DNA of 64,000 nucleotides from Aegilops tauschii subsp. strangulata (taxonomy: Eukaryota > Streptophyta > Magnoliopsida > Poales > Poaceae): positions 156,551,148 to 156,615,147 of the forward strand of contig NC_053040.3 of assembly GCF_002575655.3 (NCBI RefSeq). The letters are read 5' to 3'. The notes under the pieces are model-generated. The model searched no databases. It was not told where the DNA came from and saw only the letters and a list, made by a program, of their open reading frames with translations. Positions within the stretch are counted from its first letter, which is position 1, and each line of letters starts with the position of its first letter. Positions 11,458 through 24,798 of the stretch are shown here, one piece after another. The position numbers were made by a program, and so were the translations under genes.

Positions 11458-11833
11458 CGTTAGAATAAATCCGAGGCATATCATCGATCATCCGAGGAGC
11501 AAGCAATCATACGAGCATGAGACCGAGATTTGTTAACGAGGTTCACCGATATGGCTACATCCCCGGAGCCTGACTATGGGCGCTCCTCCCCATGACAGCG
11601 CTACAATACCGCACCTGGTCGCCCTGGACGCCAGCACATGTCGCCGGCTTCCCATGCGTTCATGTGCTATTATGTTGACATAGGTTACATCCCGTGTCTA
11701 CCCCCACTATATATGAGAGGTCTAGGATACAAGTGTCCTACTAGGACACGACTCCATATCCTATCTAAACACAATACTACTTAGAGTCCAACTATAACCT
11801 ACCTTATACACAATGTTCGACACAAATCTAACA
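11458..11833 (-). repeat. 3' LTR of a minus-strand Copia element
   Basis: The 376-bp LTR reads, on the minus strand, TGTTAGATTTG...TTATTCTAACG. The expected terminal CA is CG here, and the ends are short inverted repeats (TGTTAGA/TCTAAC). A TATA-like CATATATAGTGGGGG lies inside on the minus strand. Immediately upstream in the element's sense is a polypurine-like tract (CCAAGGTGGAGTT, 11834-11846 on the minus strand). This orientation places the body of the element at higher coordinates. Confidence 0.65.
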
Positions 11834-12560
11834 AACTCCACCTTGGCGAGTATTATCCGCCACCTTAAATTCGTTAATGCGTCATTCATGTACATTGGAC
11901 TTGAGCTTATCCCATGAGTACCGTTGCTACTCCAAAGATTGCATATGACTCCACCTGCAACTTGTAGTCCCTTCTTTTCTTGACCACAGTCAACACTCGA
12001 GCAAAATTAAGTCCCTTGTTACTCTATCTTGTGCTCCCAACTTCCAGAGTATCCCTCCAACGGCATCACACACTGATCACTGACCAACGTGAAAAGTGAA
12101 CAACTCACATATTGGGTGTCACACATAAGAGTTACCTGAACTCACATCACCGCTCCTTTCTTGACCGCCTGTCTGAAACTTGAAGAAATTTCACTGTTGC
12201 TTGTAGTCATCCTGAGTCAAATTCGCAATTGTCTCACCACATGTATGACCAGCAGAGCCCCAGCCCGTCTCCATGTTCGTGCATACCGCACGCCTCGCCG
12301 CTATTATCGCGTCGAGCCTCCGCTGTCCTGGTCGAGTCTCAAGGGTCGCGAACCCTCATCACTCAAACCCCACTGCAGAGTTCCATCTATCATCACCGAC
12401 TGATGACGAGTTTCACGCTTCCATCAGACCATTGGGCTCCAGTCCAGACTGCATGTACTCGCTTTCCCCCCTCTGAAACAGGCTTCGACTCTGACGTCTT
12501 ACGCCGTAGCCCCTCAATCATCACCGAGTGAAGTCTTCCTCCAGACTCCAGCTCCACCTT

Positions 12561-14401
12561 TGATGTCTACTAAACAACCTTCTTATTGTAGACGTTGTTG
12601 GGTCTCTAAGTGCAGAGGTTTGTAGGACAGTAGCAAATTTCCCTCAAGTGGATGACCTAAGGTTTATCAATCCGTGGGAGGCGTAGGATGAAGATGGTCT
12701 CTCTCAAACAACCCTGCAACCAAATAACAAAGAGTCTTTTGTGTCCCCAACACACCCAATACAATGGTAAATTGTATAGGTGCACTAGTTCGGCGAAGAG
12801 ATGATGATACATGTGTCGGTTTCGGGTACACGTACCATTTTGTTGAAGGTCGTTCAAGCTTTTCCTGGGAGTATGGCATCAGTTACATACTTCAGCGCCG
12901 TAGCGCCTGGTATGAGCCTCGTGGAGAAGCAATCGCTAGTCCACGGGGCTCATACTTCAGCGTTGCAGCCAGATGGTAGATATAGGTTTTTGTAATCTGA
13001 AAAATATAAAAACAGCAAGGTAACTAATGATAAAAGTGAGCGTAAACGGTATTGCAATGCTAGGAAACAAGGCCTAGGGTTCATACTTTCACTAGTGCAA
13101 GTTCTCTCAACAATAATAACATAATTGGATCATATAACTATCCCTCAACATGCAACAAAGAGTCACTCCAAAATCACTAATAGCGGAGAACAAACGAAGA
13201 GATTATGGTAGGGTACGAAACCACCTCAAAGTTATCCTTTCTGATCGATCTATTCAAGAGTATGTAGTAAAATAACATGAAGCTATTCTTTCCGTTTGAT
13301 CTATCCTAGAGTTCGTACTAGAATAACACCTTAAGACACAAATCAACCAAAACCCTAATGTCACCTAGATACTCCAATGTCACCTCAAGTATCCGTGGGT
13401 ATGATTATACGATATGCATCACACAATCTCAGATTCATCTATTCAACCAACACATAGAACCTCAAAGAGTGCCCCAAAGTTTCTACCGGAGAGTCAAGAC
13501 AAAAACATGTGCCAACCCCTATGCATAAGTTCACAAGGTCACTGAACCCGCAAGTTGATCACCAAAACATACATCAAACAGATCACGTGAATATCCCATT
13601 GTCACCACAGATAAGCACATGCAAGACATACATCAAGTGTTCTCAAATCCTTAAAGACTCAATCCGATAAGATAACTTCAAAGGGAAAACTCAATCCATT
13701 TCAAGAGAGTAGAGGGGGAGAAACATCATAAGATCCAACTATAATAGCAAAGCTCACGATACATCAAGATCGTGCCAAATCAAGAACACGAGAGAGAGAG
13801 AGCGATCAAACACATGGCTACTGGTACATACCCTCAGCCCCGAGGGTGAACTACTCCCTCCTCGTCATGGAGAGCGCCGGGATGATGAAGATGGCCACCG
13901 GTGAGGGATCCCCCCTCCGGCAGGGTGCCGGAGCAGGGTTCCGATTGGTTTTTGGTGGCTACAGAGGCTTGCGGCGGTGGAACTCCTGATCTAGGTTATG
14001 TTCTGGAAGTTTGGGTATATATAAGAGGTTTTGGCGTCGGGAACAAGTTAGGGGGGTCTCCGAGGCGGCCACGAGGTAGGGGGCGTGCCCAGGGGGTAGA
14101 GAGCGCCCCCACCCTCGTGGGTGCCTCGGGACTCTTCTGGCCCATCTCCGATACTCCGTGGGCTTCTTCTGGTCCAAAAATAATCTCCGTGAAATTTCAG
14201 GTCAATTGGACTCCGTTTGGTTTTCCTTTTCTGCGATACTCAAAAACAAGGGAAAAAACAGAAACTGGCACTGGGCTCTAGGTTAATAGGTTAGTCCCAA
14301 AAATCATATAAAATAGCATATAAATGCACATAAAGCATCCTAGATGGATAATATAATAGCATGGAACAATAAAAAATTATAGATACGTTGGAGACGTATC
14401 A
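12561..14401 (-). repeat. Element A left LTR (3' LTR in its own sense)
   Basis: This LTR is collinear with the right LTR except for 156 bp at 12817-12972. It contains the TATA-like motif on the minus strand near 14011-14024 and a short GA repeat near 13793. Confidence 0.85.
12817..12972. other. 156-bp extra segment in one LTR of element A
   Basis: The right LTR has only gatatgg where the left LTR has 156 bp starting cggtttcgggtacacg. Inside is an imperfect inverted repeat (atgagcctcgtgga ... tccacggggctcat, about 12913-12953) flanked by two copies of catacttcagcg. The origin is unknown; it could be a small insertion or filler DNA from repair. Confidence 0.7.
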
Positions 14402-17205
14402 GCATCCCCAAGCTTAATTCCTGGTCGTCCTCGAGTAGGTAAATGATAAAAATAGAATGTTTGATGTGGAATGCTACCTAACATATTTATCAATGTAATT
14501 TTATTTATTGTGGCAAGAATATTCAGATCCATAAGATTCAAGACAAAAGTTTAATATTGACATGAAAATAATAATACTTCAAGCATACTAACCAAGCAAT
14601 TATGTCTTCGCAAAATAACATAGCCAAAGAAAGCTCATCCCTACAAAATCATATAGTTTGGCCATGCTTCATTTTCGTCACACAAAATACTCCCATCATG
14701 CACAACCCCGATGACAAGCCAAGCAATTGTTTCATACTTTAGTATTCTCAAACTTTTTCAACTTTCAGGCAATATATGAGTGCGAGTCATGGACATAGCA
14801 CTATGGGTGTAATAGAATATAATGATGGGGGTTGTGTGGAGAAGATAAAAAAGGAGAAAGTCTCACATTGACGCGGCTAGTCAACGGGCTATGGAGATGC
14901 CCATCAATTGATGTCAATGCAAGGAGTAGGGATTGCCATGCAACGAATGCACTAGAGCTATAAATGTATGAAAGCTCAACAAAAGAAACTAAGTGGGTGT
15001 GCATCCAACTTGCTTGCTCACGAAGACCTAGGGCATTTGAGGAAGCCCATTGTTGAAATATACAAGCCAAGTTCTATAATGAAAAATTCCCACTAGTATA
15101 TGAAAGTGACAAAATAAAAGACTTTCTATCATGAAGATCATGGTGCTACTTTGAAGCACAAGTGTGGAAAAAGGATAGTAGAATTGTCCCTTTTATCTCT
15201 TTTTTTTCTTTTTTTCTTTGGCCTTCCTTTTTTTGGCCTTTCTCTTTTTTTCGGGACAATGCTCTAATAATGATGATCATCACACTTTTATTTATTTACA
15301 ACTCAAAGATTACAACTCGATACTAGAACAAAGTATGACTCTATATGAGTGCCTCCGGCGGTGTACCGGGATGGGCAATAAATCATGAGTGACATGTATG
15401 AAAAATTATGCATGGTGGCTTTGCCACAAATACGAGGTCAACTACATGATCATGCAAGGCAATATGACAATGATGAAGCGTGTCATAATAAACGGAACGG
15501 TGGAAAGTTGCATGGAAATATATCTCGAAATGGCTATGGAAATGTCATAATAGGTAGGTATGGTGGCTGTTTTGAGGAAGATATAAGGAGGATTTTGTGT
15601 GATAGAGCGTATCATATCACGGGGTTTGGATGCACCGGCGAAGTTTGCACCAACTCTCGAGGTGAGAAAGGGCAATGCACGGTACCGAAGAGGCTAGCAA
15701 TGATGGAAGGGTGAGAGTGCGTATAATCCATGAACACAACATTAGTCATAAAGAACTCACATACTTATTGCAAAAATCTACAAGTCATCAAAACCAAGCA
15801 CTACGCGCATGCTCCTAGGGGGATATATTGGTAGGAAAAGACCATCGCTCGTCCCCGACCGCCACTCATAAGGATGACAATCAAGAAACACCCCATGCTT
15901 CAAATTTATCACACAACGGTTACCATACGTGCATGCTACGGGACTTGCAAACCTCAACACAAGTATTTCTCAATTTCACAATTACTCAACTAGCACGACT
16001 CTAATATCACCATCTTTATATCTCAAAACAATTATCAAATATCAAACTTCTCATAGTATTCAATACACTCTATATGAAAGTTTTTATTATACCCATCTTG
16101 GATGCCTATCATATTAGGACTAATTTTATAACCAAAGCAAATTTCCATGCTGTGAAGCATGAGAGATTAATAATTTCTATAAAACCAAACCACCGCCGTG
16201 CTCTAAAAAGGTACAAGTGAAGCACTAGAGCAAATGACAAACTACTCCGAAAAATATAAGTGGAGATCAATGAGTAGTTGAATAATTATATAACTATGTG
16301 AAGACTCTCTAACATTTAAGAATTTCAGATTTTGGTATTTTATTAAAACAGAAAGCAAAACAAAAGAAAATAAAATTACGCTCCAAGTAAAACACATATC
16401 ATGTGGTGAATAAAAATATAGCTCAAAGTAAAGTTACCGATGAACGAAGACGAAAGAGGGGATGCCATCCGGGGCATCCCCAAGCTTAGGCTCTTGGTTG
16501 TCCTTGAATATTACCTTGGGGTTCCTTGGGCATCCCCAAGCTTAGGCTCTTGCCACTCCTTATTCCATAGTACATCGAATCTTTACCCAAAACTTGAAAA
16601 CTTCACAACACAAAACTTAACAGAAAACTCGTAAGCTCCGTTAGTATAAGAAAATAAAATCACCACTTAGGTACTGTTGTGAACTCATTCTAAATTCATA
16701 TTGGTGCAATATCTACTATATTCCAACTTCTCTATGGTTTATACCCTCCGATACTACTCATAGATTCTTCAAAATAAGCAAACAACACAATGAAAACAGA
16801 ATCTGTCAAAAACAGAATAGTCTATAGTAATCTGTATCAAACGTATACTTCTGGAACTCCAGAAATTCTGAAATAAATTGCTGGACCTGAGGAATTTGTC
16901 TATTAATCATCTGCAAAAAGAATCAACCTAAAAGCACTCTCCAGTAAAAAATGGCAGCTAATCTCGTGAGCGCTAAAGTTTCTGTTTTTTACAGCAAGAT
17001 CATAAAGACTTTACCCAAGTCTTTCCAAAGGTTCTACTTGGCACAAACACTAATTAAAACAAAAAACCACATCTAACCAGAGGCTAGATGAATTATTTAT
17101 TACTAAACAGGAGCAAAAGTCAAAGAACAAAAATAAAATTGGGTTGCCTCCCAACAAGCGCTAACGTTTAACGCCCCTAGCTAGGCATGATGATTTCAAT
17201 TATGC
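14402..17205. other. Element A internal non-coding region
   Basis: This is the 3' part of element A in its own sense. It contains a polypurine-like tract next to the 3' LTR (minus strand AAGCTTGGGGATGC at about 14402-14415) and two copies of the same purine motif (minus strand AAGCTTGGGGATGCC) near 16475 and 16530. A 109-codon plus-strand ORF at 15385-15714 is antisense to the element and I regard it as fortuitous. Confidence 0.55.
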
Positions 17206-17919
17206 TCACATGAAGGATAAGAATTGAAACATAAAGAGAGCATCATGAAGAATATGACTAGCACATTTAAGTCTAACCCACTTCCTATGCATAGGGATTT
17301 TGTGAGCAAACAACTTATGGAAACAATAATCTACTAGCATAGGAAGGCAAAACAAGCATAACTTCAAAACTTTTAACACATAGAGAGGAAACTTGATATT
17401 ATTGCAATTCCTACAAGCATATGTTCCCCCCTCATAATAATTTTCAGTAGCATCATGAATGAACTCAACAATATAACCATCACATAAAGCATTATTCTCA
17501 TGATGCACAAGCATAGAAATTTTACTACTCTCCACATAAGCAAAATTCTTCTCATAATCAATTGGAACCTCTTCCGAAATAGTGGAATCATCACTAAATA
17601 AAGTCATGACCTCTCCAAATCCACTTTCATAATTATCACAATAAGATTCAACATCCTCCAAGATAGTGGGATCATTACTTCCTAAAGTTGACACTATTCC
17701 AAACCCACTTTCATCAATATAATCTTCATAAATAGGAGGCATGCTATCATCATAATAAATTTGCTCATCAAAATTTGGGGGACAAAACATATCATCTTCA
17801 TCAAACATAGCATCCCCAAGCTTGTGACTTTGCATATCATTAGCATCATGGGTATTCAAAGAATTCATACTAACAACATTGCAATCATGCTCATCATTCA
17901 CATATTTTATGCCAATCAT
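17206..17919 (-). CDS. Element A internal ORF, unknown function
   Basis: A 237-codon frame in element sense lies a few hundred bases downstream of the primer site, where gag would normally be. The N-terminal two thirds are very acidic (many Asp/Glu, e.g. FDEDDMFCPPNFDEQIYYDD). The C-terminal part is basic and hydrophobic, with Cys-rich stretches (YACRNCNN, KLCLFCLPMLVDYCFHKLF) and possibly a membrane-associated helix. It has no similarity I can recognise to gag, protease or polymerase. Comparable ORFs are common in non-autonomous Triticeae Gypsy elements, so it is probably part of the element and not a host gene. Whether it is translated is unknown. Confidence 0.5.
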   Translation of the reverse strand: MIGIKYVNDEHDCNVVSMNSLNTHDANDMQSHKLGDAMFDEDDMFCPPNFDEQIYYDDSMPPIYEDYIDESGFGIVSTLGSNDPTILEDVESYCDNYESGFGEVMTLFSDDSTISEEVPIDYEKNFAYVESSKISMLVHHENNALCDGYIVEFIHDATENYYEGGTYACRNCNNIKFPLYVLKVLKLCLFCLPMLVDYCFHKLFAHKIPMHRKWVRLKCASHILHDALFMFQFLSFM

Positions 17920-18115
17920 TCTATGTAATTATTCTTCTAGTACTTGAGCATAATTTTTCTTTCCATCATTTTCACGAAAGACATTAAAAAGATGAAGCAT
18001 ATGAGGCAACCTTAATTTTTTTTTGTAGTTTTCTTTTATAAACTAAACTAGTGATAAAACAAGAAACTAAAAGATTCGATTGCAAGATCTAAAGATATAC
18101 CTTCAAGCACTAACC

Positions 18116-18133
18116 TTCCCGGCAACGGCGCCA
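18116..18133 (-). other. Element A primer-binding site, tRNA-Asp type
   Basis: The minus strand reads TGGCGCCGTTGCCGGGAA, complementary at 17 of 18 positions to the 3' end of plant tRNA-Asp. This is the primer expected for Athila-lineage Gypsy elements. It lies 9 nt inside the LTR. Confidence 0.8.
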
Positions 18134-18204
18134 TAAACTGCTTGATGTCTACTACACAACCTTCTTCTTGTAGACGTTGTTGGGCCTCCAAGTGCAGAGG
18201 TTTG

Positions 18205-18624
18205 TGACGGTGTCCTGGACTAGGGGTTACTCACCACGTCGTCTCCCGATCAGTTGGATTGGGACGAGGACCCCCATGGCCGTTTACTCATGGGCCAGTT
18301 CGGACAGCCCATGTCGCATACAAGGAGGATTCCACAAGACTTGGCGCCCAAGACAAGGACTCCTCTAAACCCTAGGCCTACGGTGCATATATAAACCGAG
18401 GCCAGGCTAGTTAATAGACAATCTCATATTCATTAGATCAATCTCGCGGTAGGTACATGTACTCTGTACTACACCCCATACGAATACAATCAAAAGCAGC
18501 ATGTAGGGTATTATCTCTTCGAGAGAGCACGAAGCTGGGTAAAACCCTGTATCCATGTTACCATTGCTCCAAGATGCTTAGCTTAGGACCCCTACTACGA
18601 GATACGTCGGATATAGAACCAACA
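18205..18624 (+). repeat. Element B 5' LTR
   Basis: 420 bp, followed directly by ttggtgctttcattgagag, the presumed primer-binding region. Confidence 0.9.
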
Positions 18625-21600
18625 TTGGTGCTTTCATTGAGAGCCTGCTGGCGGTCGCCACGGGGCGATGGGAATTCGGATCGTCTCCGGCGCGATCTAC
18701 GCATCGGAGCCGAGCTTTATGGTCGATGTCGGCATCTTTTGTCGCCGGCTTGACTGGTCACCTTGGCTTAACCGAGGACTATGCCCTACCTCCAATCATC
18801 ATGTTCGTACGAGGGCCTTCATCAACATCAACTCCGATCTTTGTCAAGATCATGAAGGAATCATCCATGGAGCTCGGGGGCTCGACGTCAACATAGCCCT
18901 CATGCGACCGTGCTGTTTTTTCGAACAGCGAACTTGTATCCGCTACCACCACATCCTCGAGCATCACTTTGACGATTCCTTTGGTGGAATTATGTAGAAT
19001 TGAGTGTACAACAACACTGTGAAATTTCATCGCGTTCCGATGGAGCGATCTCCGCCGGTCTTCGATTTACCGGAGCCCCGTCAAATCTGGACGGGAATCT
19101 GGACGAGTTTGGAGCATGGTGTCTAGCATCTAGCTCGGACGTCCTTTGGAAGATCCAACCGTTGATCTGCCGCGGAATTCCTGTATATACCACCCCTCCA
19201 AATTTCAGCTTGATCCGACCGTCCAAACTCCGAGAACCTTCCGATTAGCGCATCACTTTTCAGATCTGTTTTCTGCGCGAGAACGAATCCGTCCCGAGTT
19301 CATCTTTTTTATGAACGGGATTTCAGACATCCTTTTTGAAGGAAGTTTTGTATGGGGTATTGTGTTTTGTTCCCAAACACATCCCACTAATTTTGAAGTC
19401 TTTTCCAATATGATCTTCACCATCGCGCCGGTGTCAAACCAGCCCGACAACGTTGCTCTACGGCTGCCGACCTGCGCTAGACACGTCGTCGCTTTGTTGA
19501 GCCGAGCTCAACTTCTTTGGATCATCATCTCGGCAAGCCGAACAAGAGTTTGGCATCGCGAAGGATAAATCATCACCAACATCGCCGCCCCACGGATTAC
19601 ACGGAGCGGGCACACTGGCATCGCCGCACGGTCACTTCATCAAGCCAGCATTGACCACGTCACGAGTTACGACCTGCATCGGCATGGCCGCACCGTTGCT
19701 TCATCGAGCCGATGTCCATCACGCCGAACTACTTCAACACCTCGGCTGACATGGCAGCTGCAACGTCTCCTTACCGACCTGCTCCGTCTCCTCGTTTGGA
19801 CCGGGGGCTTCGCCATCAACCTACTCTGGAGACTTCGGTGTCGTCAACCGACCAACTTCGTCACGTTAGCTGGACCGGGGGCTTTGCCTCGGCAAGCCAA
19901 CCTTTACCAGCATCGTCATGCCGTTGCTTCACCGCCCATCAGGCAATGGGTATGTGGATCGAGTCCCAATTTTGGGAGTCACTTTTCTTCGGACTGCTAC
20001 ACCAAATAAACCAGGTGTTGTTAATCCTAGCAATTTTTGCTTGTTTGGGTTTATTTTTTTCAAGGAATTATTACTCTGGTTTGTCCCATCATCTATACAC
20101 ATGTCTATCAAATGGTGGCCGCATTAACGACGGTCGCGTGGTGGTTCGGTCAGTTTCCATACATAGTTCGGCGAACGCCGCATCCGGAACTCGGACCGAC
20201 CTATGAATTTAGGCTTTGCCACGCCTTTAACGCATCACACCGACGCCCTGCATGGACATTGACTTCGGCACCAGGTCACATATCTTTAAATAGATTATTT
20301 TGCGTAAATTAATTACGCGAGGATTTTTATATATTTATATTATTATTGTTGGCCTGCACTATTTTACATGTGCAGGTAATGGACTTCGACTGCGTCACGT
20401 GGTCTCTTCGGCAACCCGTCGTCGTCCCAATCGGCGTAAATCGGTTCGTGTGATCACCTTGTTGGTCCTATTGCCATACCGACGTGTTCGGTTGCCTCGG
20501 GGATTTCGACATCGCCGAGAGAGCTCTACCTCATCGAGTGTTCGGCGCACAGGCCATATTTCCTTTATTACTAACTTTGCATAAAATATTTATTATGCAA
20601 CAATTTTTTTAATTTATTATTATTACTATTATCTCCGGTTCGCACTATTTTTTGTGCACAGGTAAATGATCCGGGTCGGGCAGTGTTGTCACCTCGGCTG
20701 GACGGGGGGCTTCGTCAACACTTCATTAACCCATGCTGGGGATTTTGGCGTCACTCTGCCGGCCTGCATTGACCGTGCTATGTCACCACTTCGGAGTGCC
20801 GAGCTCTTCGCTCCGCCACCTCGATCGGGACCGGCTTGGGGAATGGAACCTTGTCCCACATTAAGCTCAGACCGTGTCATCAATGCCGAACACATTAACC
20901 AGCTAAGTCGCTTTCATGCTCAAAAACTTTCAGTTTTAAATTTTGTTCGGTTCGACCAAGCATTATACTTTTTTGGCAAAAAGTCGTTTATGAAAAACTT
21001 CCTTGTCAAAACTTTTTTTATGACACACAAATTCAAATACCCCGTCTACTTGGGGGCTTCCTTTATGAAGCTTTTCCTTTTGCATATGATTATACTTGTA
21101 TGGCTTCGTTCCTTGTTCGTGTATTACGCCACAATATGCACCATGTTGACTTAAGTGTTCCGCAAGCTGGGTTGCCTTGCTCCTTTGTTTACCCCTACGT
21201 TCCCGATTGTTCGGCTAGGGAGTAAAGGGAGCACCTCTGCGATTGTCACGATCGGGTCATCCGAGCTCGGACCTCGGACTGGGTGAAGCCGAAAGCTAAC
21301 GCTCTTATTGTTTTCAATCATGGTCGGCACACAACGGAACTCATGAGTACAAAAAATGTATTGCACAAGTCTCATAGTAACAATGAGCAACCGAAGAAAG
21401 GTATTGGTGGGGGTACTATTTTCTTCGAAGATGCTTCTTACACTTCGTCAGTAATATAGCATAAGTTCCTTGAGCGCGCTTTGTCTCTTATAGCCTTATG
21501 GCCTGATTGCCTGGTTATCGGAAACACCATCGATATTCTCGACAGGTGGAGTACATAACACTTTTCGGCCCTTGACCGAAGAGGGAGAAGTCGACGGTCG

Positions 21601-24378
21601 GTTAAGACGCGTTTAAAGTTCGGGTGAACACATATATGATATAAGTACTTCGGTACGTACAATCATTATACATAAAATTCTTTTACCCAAGTCACTTGGG
21701 GGCTCTTAAATTTATGTGAGCTGTTTTTTAGTAAGTGTTCTTCTTCTTAGTCGTTGCAAAGTCTTTTCCTATCACTCCATTTTTTGACGCGAGTGTGTGG
21801 TCAATAGCCGAGGAGCCTAATTTCTTCCTCAAAGCCGCTAGAGTTTAGTTTGCTAAACTGGCCTAACGAAAAGTACTCCACCTTCGGGATAGGAGGTTGA
21901 AGCCGTAGGCTGACCCGCTTGAAGTCTTGAGATAGGATGTGTCATGTTAAAGCACCACAGAAGCACCTTTTTTTTCAAGACCAATTTTCAATTTGGCACC
22001 GAACACTTGATCTAGTTCGGACGTTCAGTTTTTACTGAAGTTTTTTGGTTTTCCAAGCCTATGGCACTTTTAAACTATTTGTTTGTTTCCAGCATAAGTC
22101 TTGCAGTGCAACGCCAGACACCTTTAGAGATTCGGCAAAAGCATTCTCGGATATTGCTATATATGCATCGGTTTCGAATTGTGTCTTCGGTCGATAGTTG
22201 GGTTGCCCGGCTCCTGTGCTTGCCTCCTATGTTCCGCTTTGTTCGGCTAGGTGCGCAAAGGGAGAACCATTGCGATTGTGCTTCCAGCTTGAATGGTTAA
22301 GCACCTTAGTGGAGAAAGCCGAAAACTGACTGGCACAATAAGCGTAAACTGGTCAGCGATCTGACGACTATAAGATCGATAGAGGTCACCCTATGTTAAA
22401 TAATGGGTCGTTCATAACATTGGCCGAAGTGTCTACGGCTTGACCTCGGCTGTCGCCGAACACTAACCGGGGGCTAGTAACCGGCCTCCCAACTTTAAGC
22501 TCCTATGACTAAGTGAAAGTTATAAAGCCCGCATATCTGATTGCCTCGTTTCCGCTAACACAACCGCCTTCGGGTACCGAGACGTCAACTAAGAGTTAAT
22601 TGGTTATTGCGGAAACACCCTGCGTAGCATCTACGAGGGGGTGGAAGCCGACGATGGGCCACTTTCAACTGATAAACGGTCGCAACGGAGTCAAAATAAA
22701 CATATCATCGGCGTTTGTATTTAATATACGAGGGCCTCCTTCCGCAATCATCGTTATAAAGCCATAAATATGCATCAATTTGACTTAAGATTTTGGCCAA
22801 GTTGGGTTGCCTGGCTCCTGTGCTTACCCCTACATTCCCAATTGTTCGGTTAGGTGGTAAAGGGAGCACCTCTGTGATTGTTACTACTGGGTCATCCGAG
22901 TAAGTACCTCGGACTGGGTCAAGCCGAAAGCTAGCAATCTTAAAAGTATCACATTGGTCGGCAACGACGGAAGTGAAAATTTTGGTTCAGTAATACCATA
23001 GAGTTCGGGAACTTTCCCCGAACTAAATCCTCGATATTTTCGTCCTACATTGATCGGAGGTGAGGTTTTCATAATCATGATAAGCATGACGACCCAAAGA
23101 AAGGAGCCGATAGCAGGACTATTTTCTTTGGAAGATGTTTCTTACTTTAACAAGTAATATAGCATATCTCTCTGCGTACCTTTGTTTATAAAACCGTATG
23201 GCCGGATTGCCTTGTTTGCCGTAAATCTTTGCCATTACAAAGGCTTTATAAAGTAGGACAAACACTCCTCAGCTACTGGCCGAGGAGGTCGAAGCCGATG
23301 GTCAGTCAACAAAGTTTTGTACAATGCGGATCCGAGCATTAATGATGTCAAGTACTTGGACACATAGAATCATAATTTGTGATTTTACTCCGGATATCGA
23401 TCCTTAATTCGGCCACCTGTGCCCACATTAAGGCTCGGGAGCTACTGGGCTTCGTGCTCATTATTTATAAATATTAAAGGGGCACATCGATCCCCTGATC
23501 TAGTGTCTCCACCCGACCAGTGGCTTGGGGGCTACTGCATTGTCTATTCAATGCAGAAAATTCAAAGTGTGCAGTGTTCGGCATGACCGAACTATGGACA
23601 AGCGCGTCTTCGGACAATAATAAGTACCGGCTGGGACTTATCCGGCGTCAAGCAGATATATCACGGTGGCTTCTCATGACACACTCTCAGGGGCCCGTCC
23701 GCCGATCACTATTACCTCTAATATAATACACTGCGTTTCTATTCCTATGTATGCTGCCGAGCTAGGAGTTCATCCTCAGGCCGATTTCACAACCTGAGTC
23801 TCGGGAGCTACTAGGATCAGCGGTTTCATATTTTCCTTCAGGTGCATCTCAGATTTCAGGCCGACATACACCTTGAGGGCTACTGGCTATACATCTCAGC
23901 AGAGAATACATTGCACAAATCGAAAGTAAATCCATAGAGGGCATCTTCGGCATTAAGCTCGGTTAAACCCCTTTAACCTTTTTGGGCCGAGGTGAGCTAT
24001 GACACCTCAGATACAGTCCGACGTTGGAGCTCGGAAACATTCCGGCGTTGGAGCTCGGAAGCAGTCCGGAGTTGGTGCTCGGCTACAAAAGATACCTCGG
24101 ATGCAGTCCGGCGTTGGAGTTCAGATGCAGGAGGACACCGCCGCACGGGAACCACTTCAAACCCGAGGTGTGGCGTAAAAAATAACAAGGCATTGATAAA
24201 GGCCGAAGACTTAAAGGGCTCCTCGGATACCCGACGTGTAAACTCTTCGGATTCACCTCGGCAATCCTCAAGATCGAAGATTTGTTGAACCAGTTTTCAA
24301 GACCGACGACCGAAGATGAAGAACAGTTCGGAAGAATCGAGGAGCGTCCCCAACTTGAAGACCGGTTCACGGGGCTAC
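18625..24378 (+). other. Element B interior: non-coding, internally repeated
   Basis: There is no retroviral-type coding sequence. Short blocks around ggaccgggggctt recur near 19800, 19870 and 20696. A module of about 140 bp beginning gttgggttgcc occurs three times (21166, 22196, 22801), and further similarity at about 1.65-kb spacing shows a larger duplication. A 21-25-bp motif around cggcgttggagctcgga repeats at 24018-24122. Confidence 0.6.
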
Positions 24379-24798
24379 TGACGGTGTCCTGGACTAGGGG
24401 TTACTCACCACGTCGTCTCCCAATCAGTTGGATTGGGCCGAGGACCCCCATGGCCGTTTACTCATGGGCCAGTTCGGACAGCCCATGCCGCATACAAGGA
24501 GGATTCCACAAGACTTGGCGCCCAAGACAAGGCCTCCTCTAAACCCTAGGCCTACGGTGCATATATAAACCGAGGCCAGGCTAGTCAATAGACAATCTCA
24601 TATTCATTAGATCAATCTCGCGGTAGGTACATGTACTCTGTACTACACCCCATATGAATACAATCAAAAGCAGCATGTAGGGTATTATCTCTTCGAGAGA
24701 GCCCGAAGCTGGGTAAAACCCTGTATCCATGTTACCATTGCTCCAAGATGCTTAGCTTAGGACCCCTACTACGAGATACGCCGGATATAGAACCGACA
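24379..24798 (+). repeat. Element B 3' LTR
   Basis: 420 bp, collinear with the 5' LTR. A short G-rich tract (cacggggctac) precedes it as the likely plus-strand primer. Confidence 0.9.

Larger units (their letters stand above)
18205..24798 (+). mobile_element. Element B: complete but coding-free Gypsy-type LTR retrotransposon
   Basis: LTRs are 18205-18624 and 24379-24798 (420 bp each), beginning TGACGGTGTCC and ending AACCAACA/AACCGACA. The TSD gtttg is at 18200-18204 and 24799-24803. I count about 9 differences between the LTRs (about 2%). A TATA motif (gtgcatatataaaccg) lies in each. The LTR resembles Fatima-type Gypsy elements by memory. The 5.75-kb interior has no gag, protease, RT or integrase, so the copy is non-autonomous. 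Confidence 0.85.

Noticed and set aside
15385..15714. 109-codon plus-strand frame in element A
   Set aside because: It is antisense to the element and has no family resemblance; similar chance frames occur in other copies of such elements.
18457..20584. Multiple frames in the interior of element B
   Set aside because: No motif of gag, protease, RT or integrase was found, and the frames overlap on both strands; treated as non-coding.
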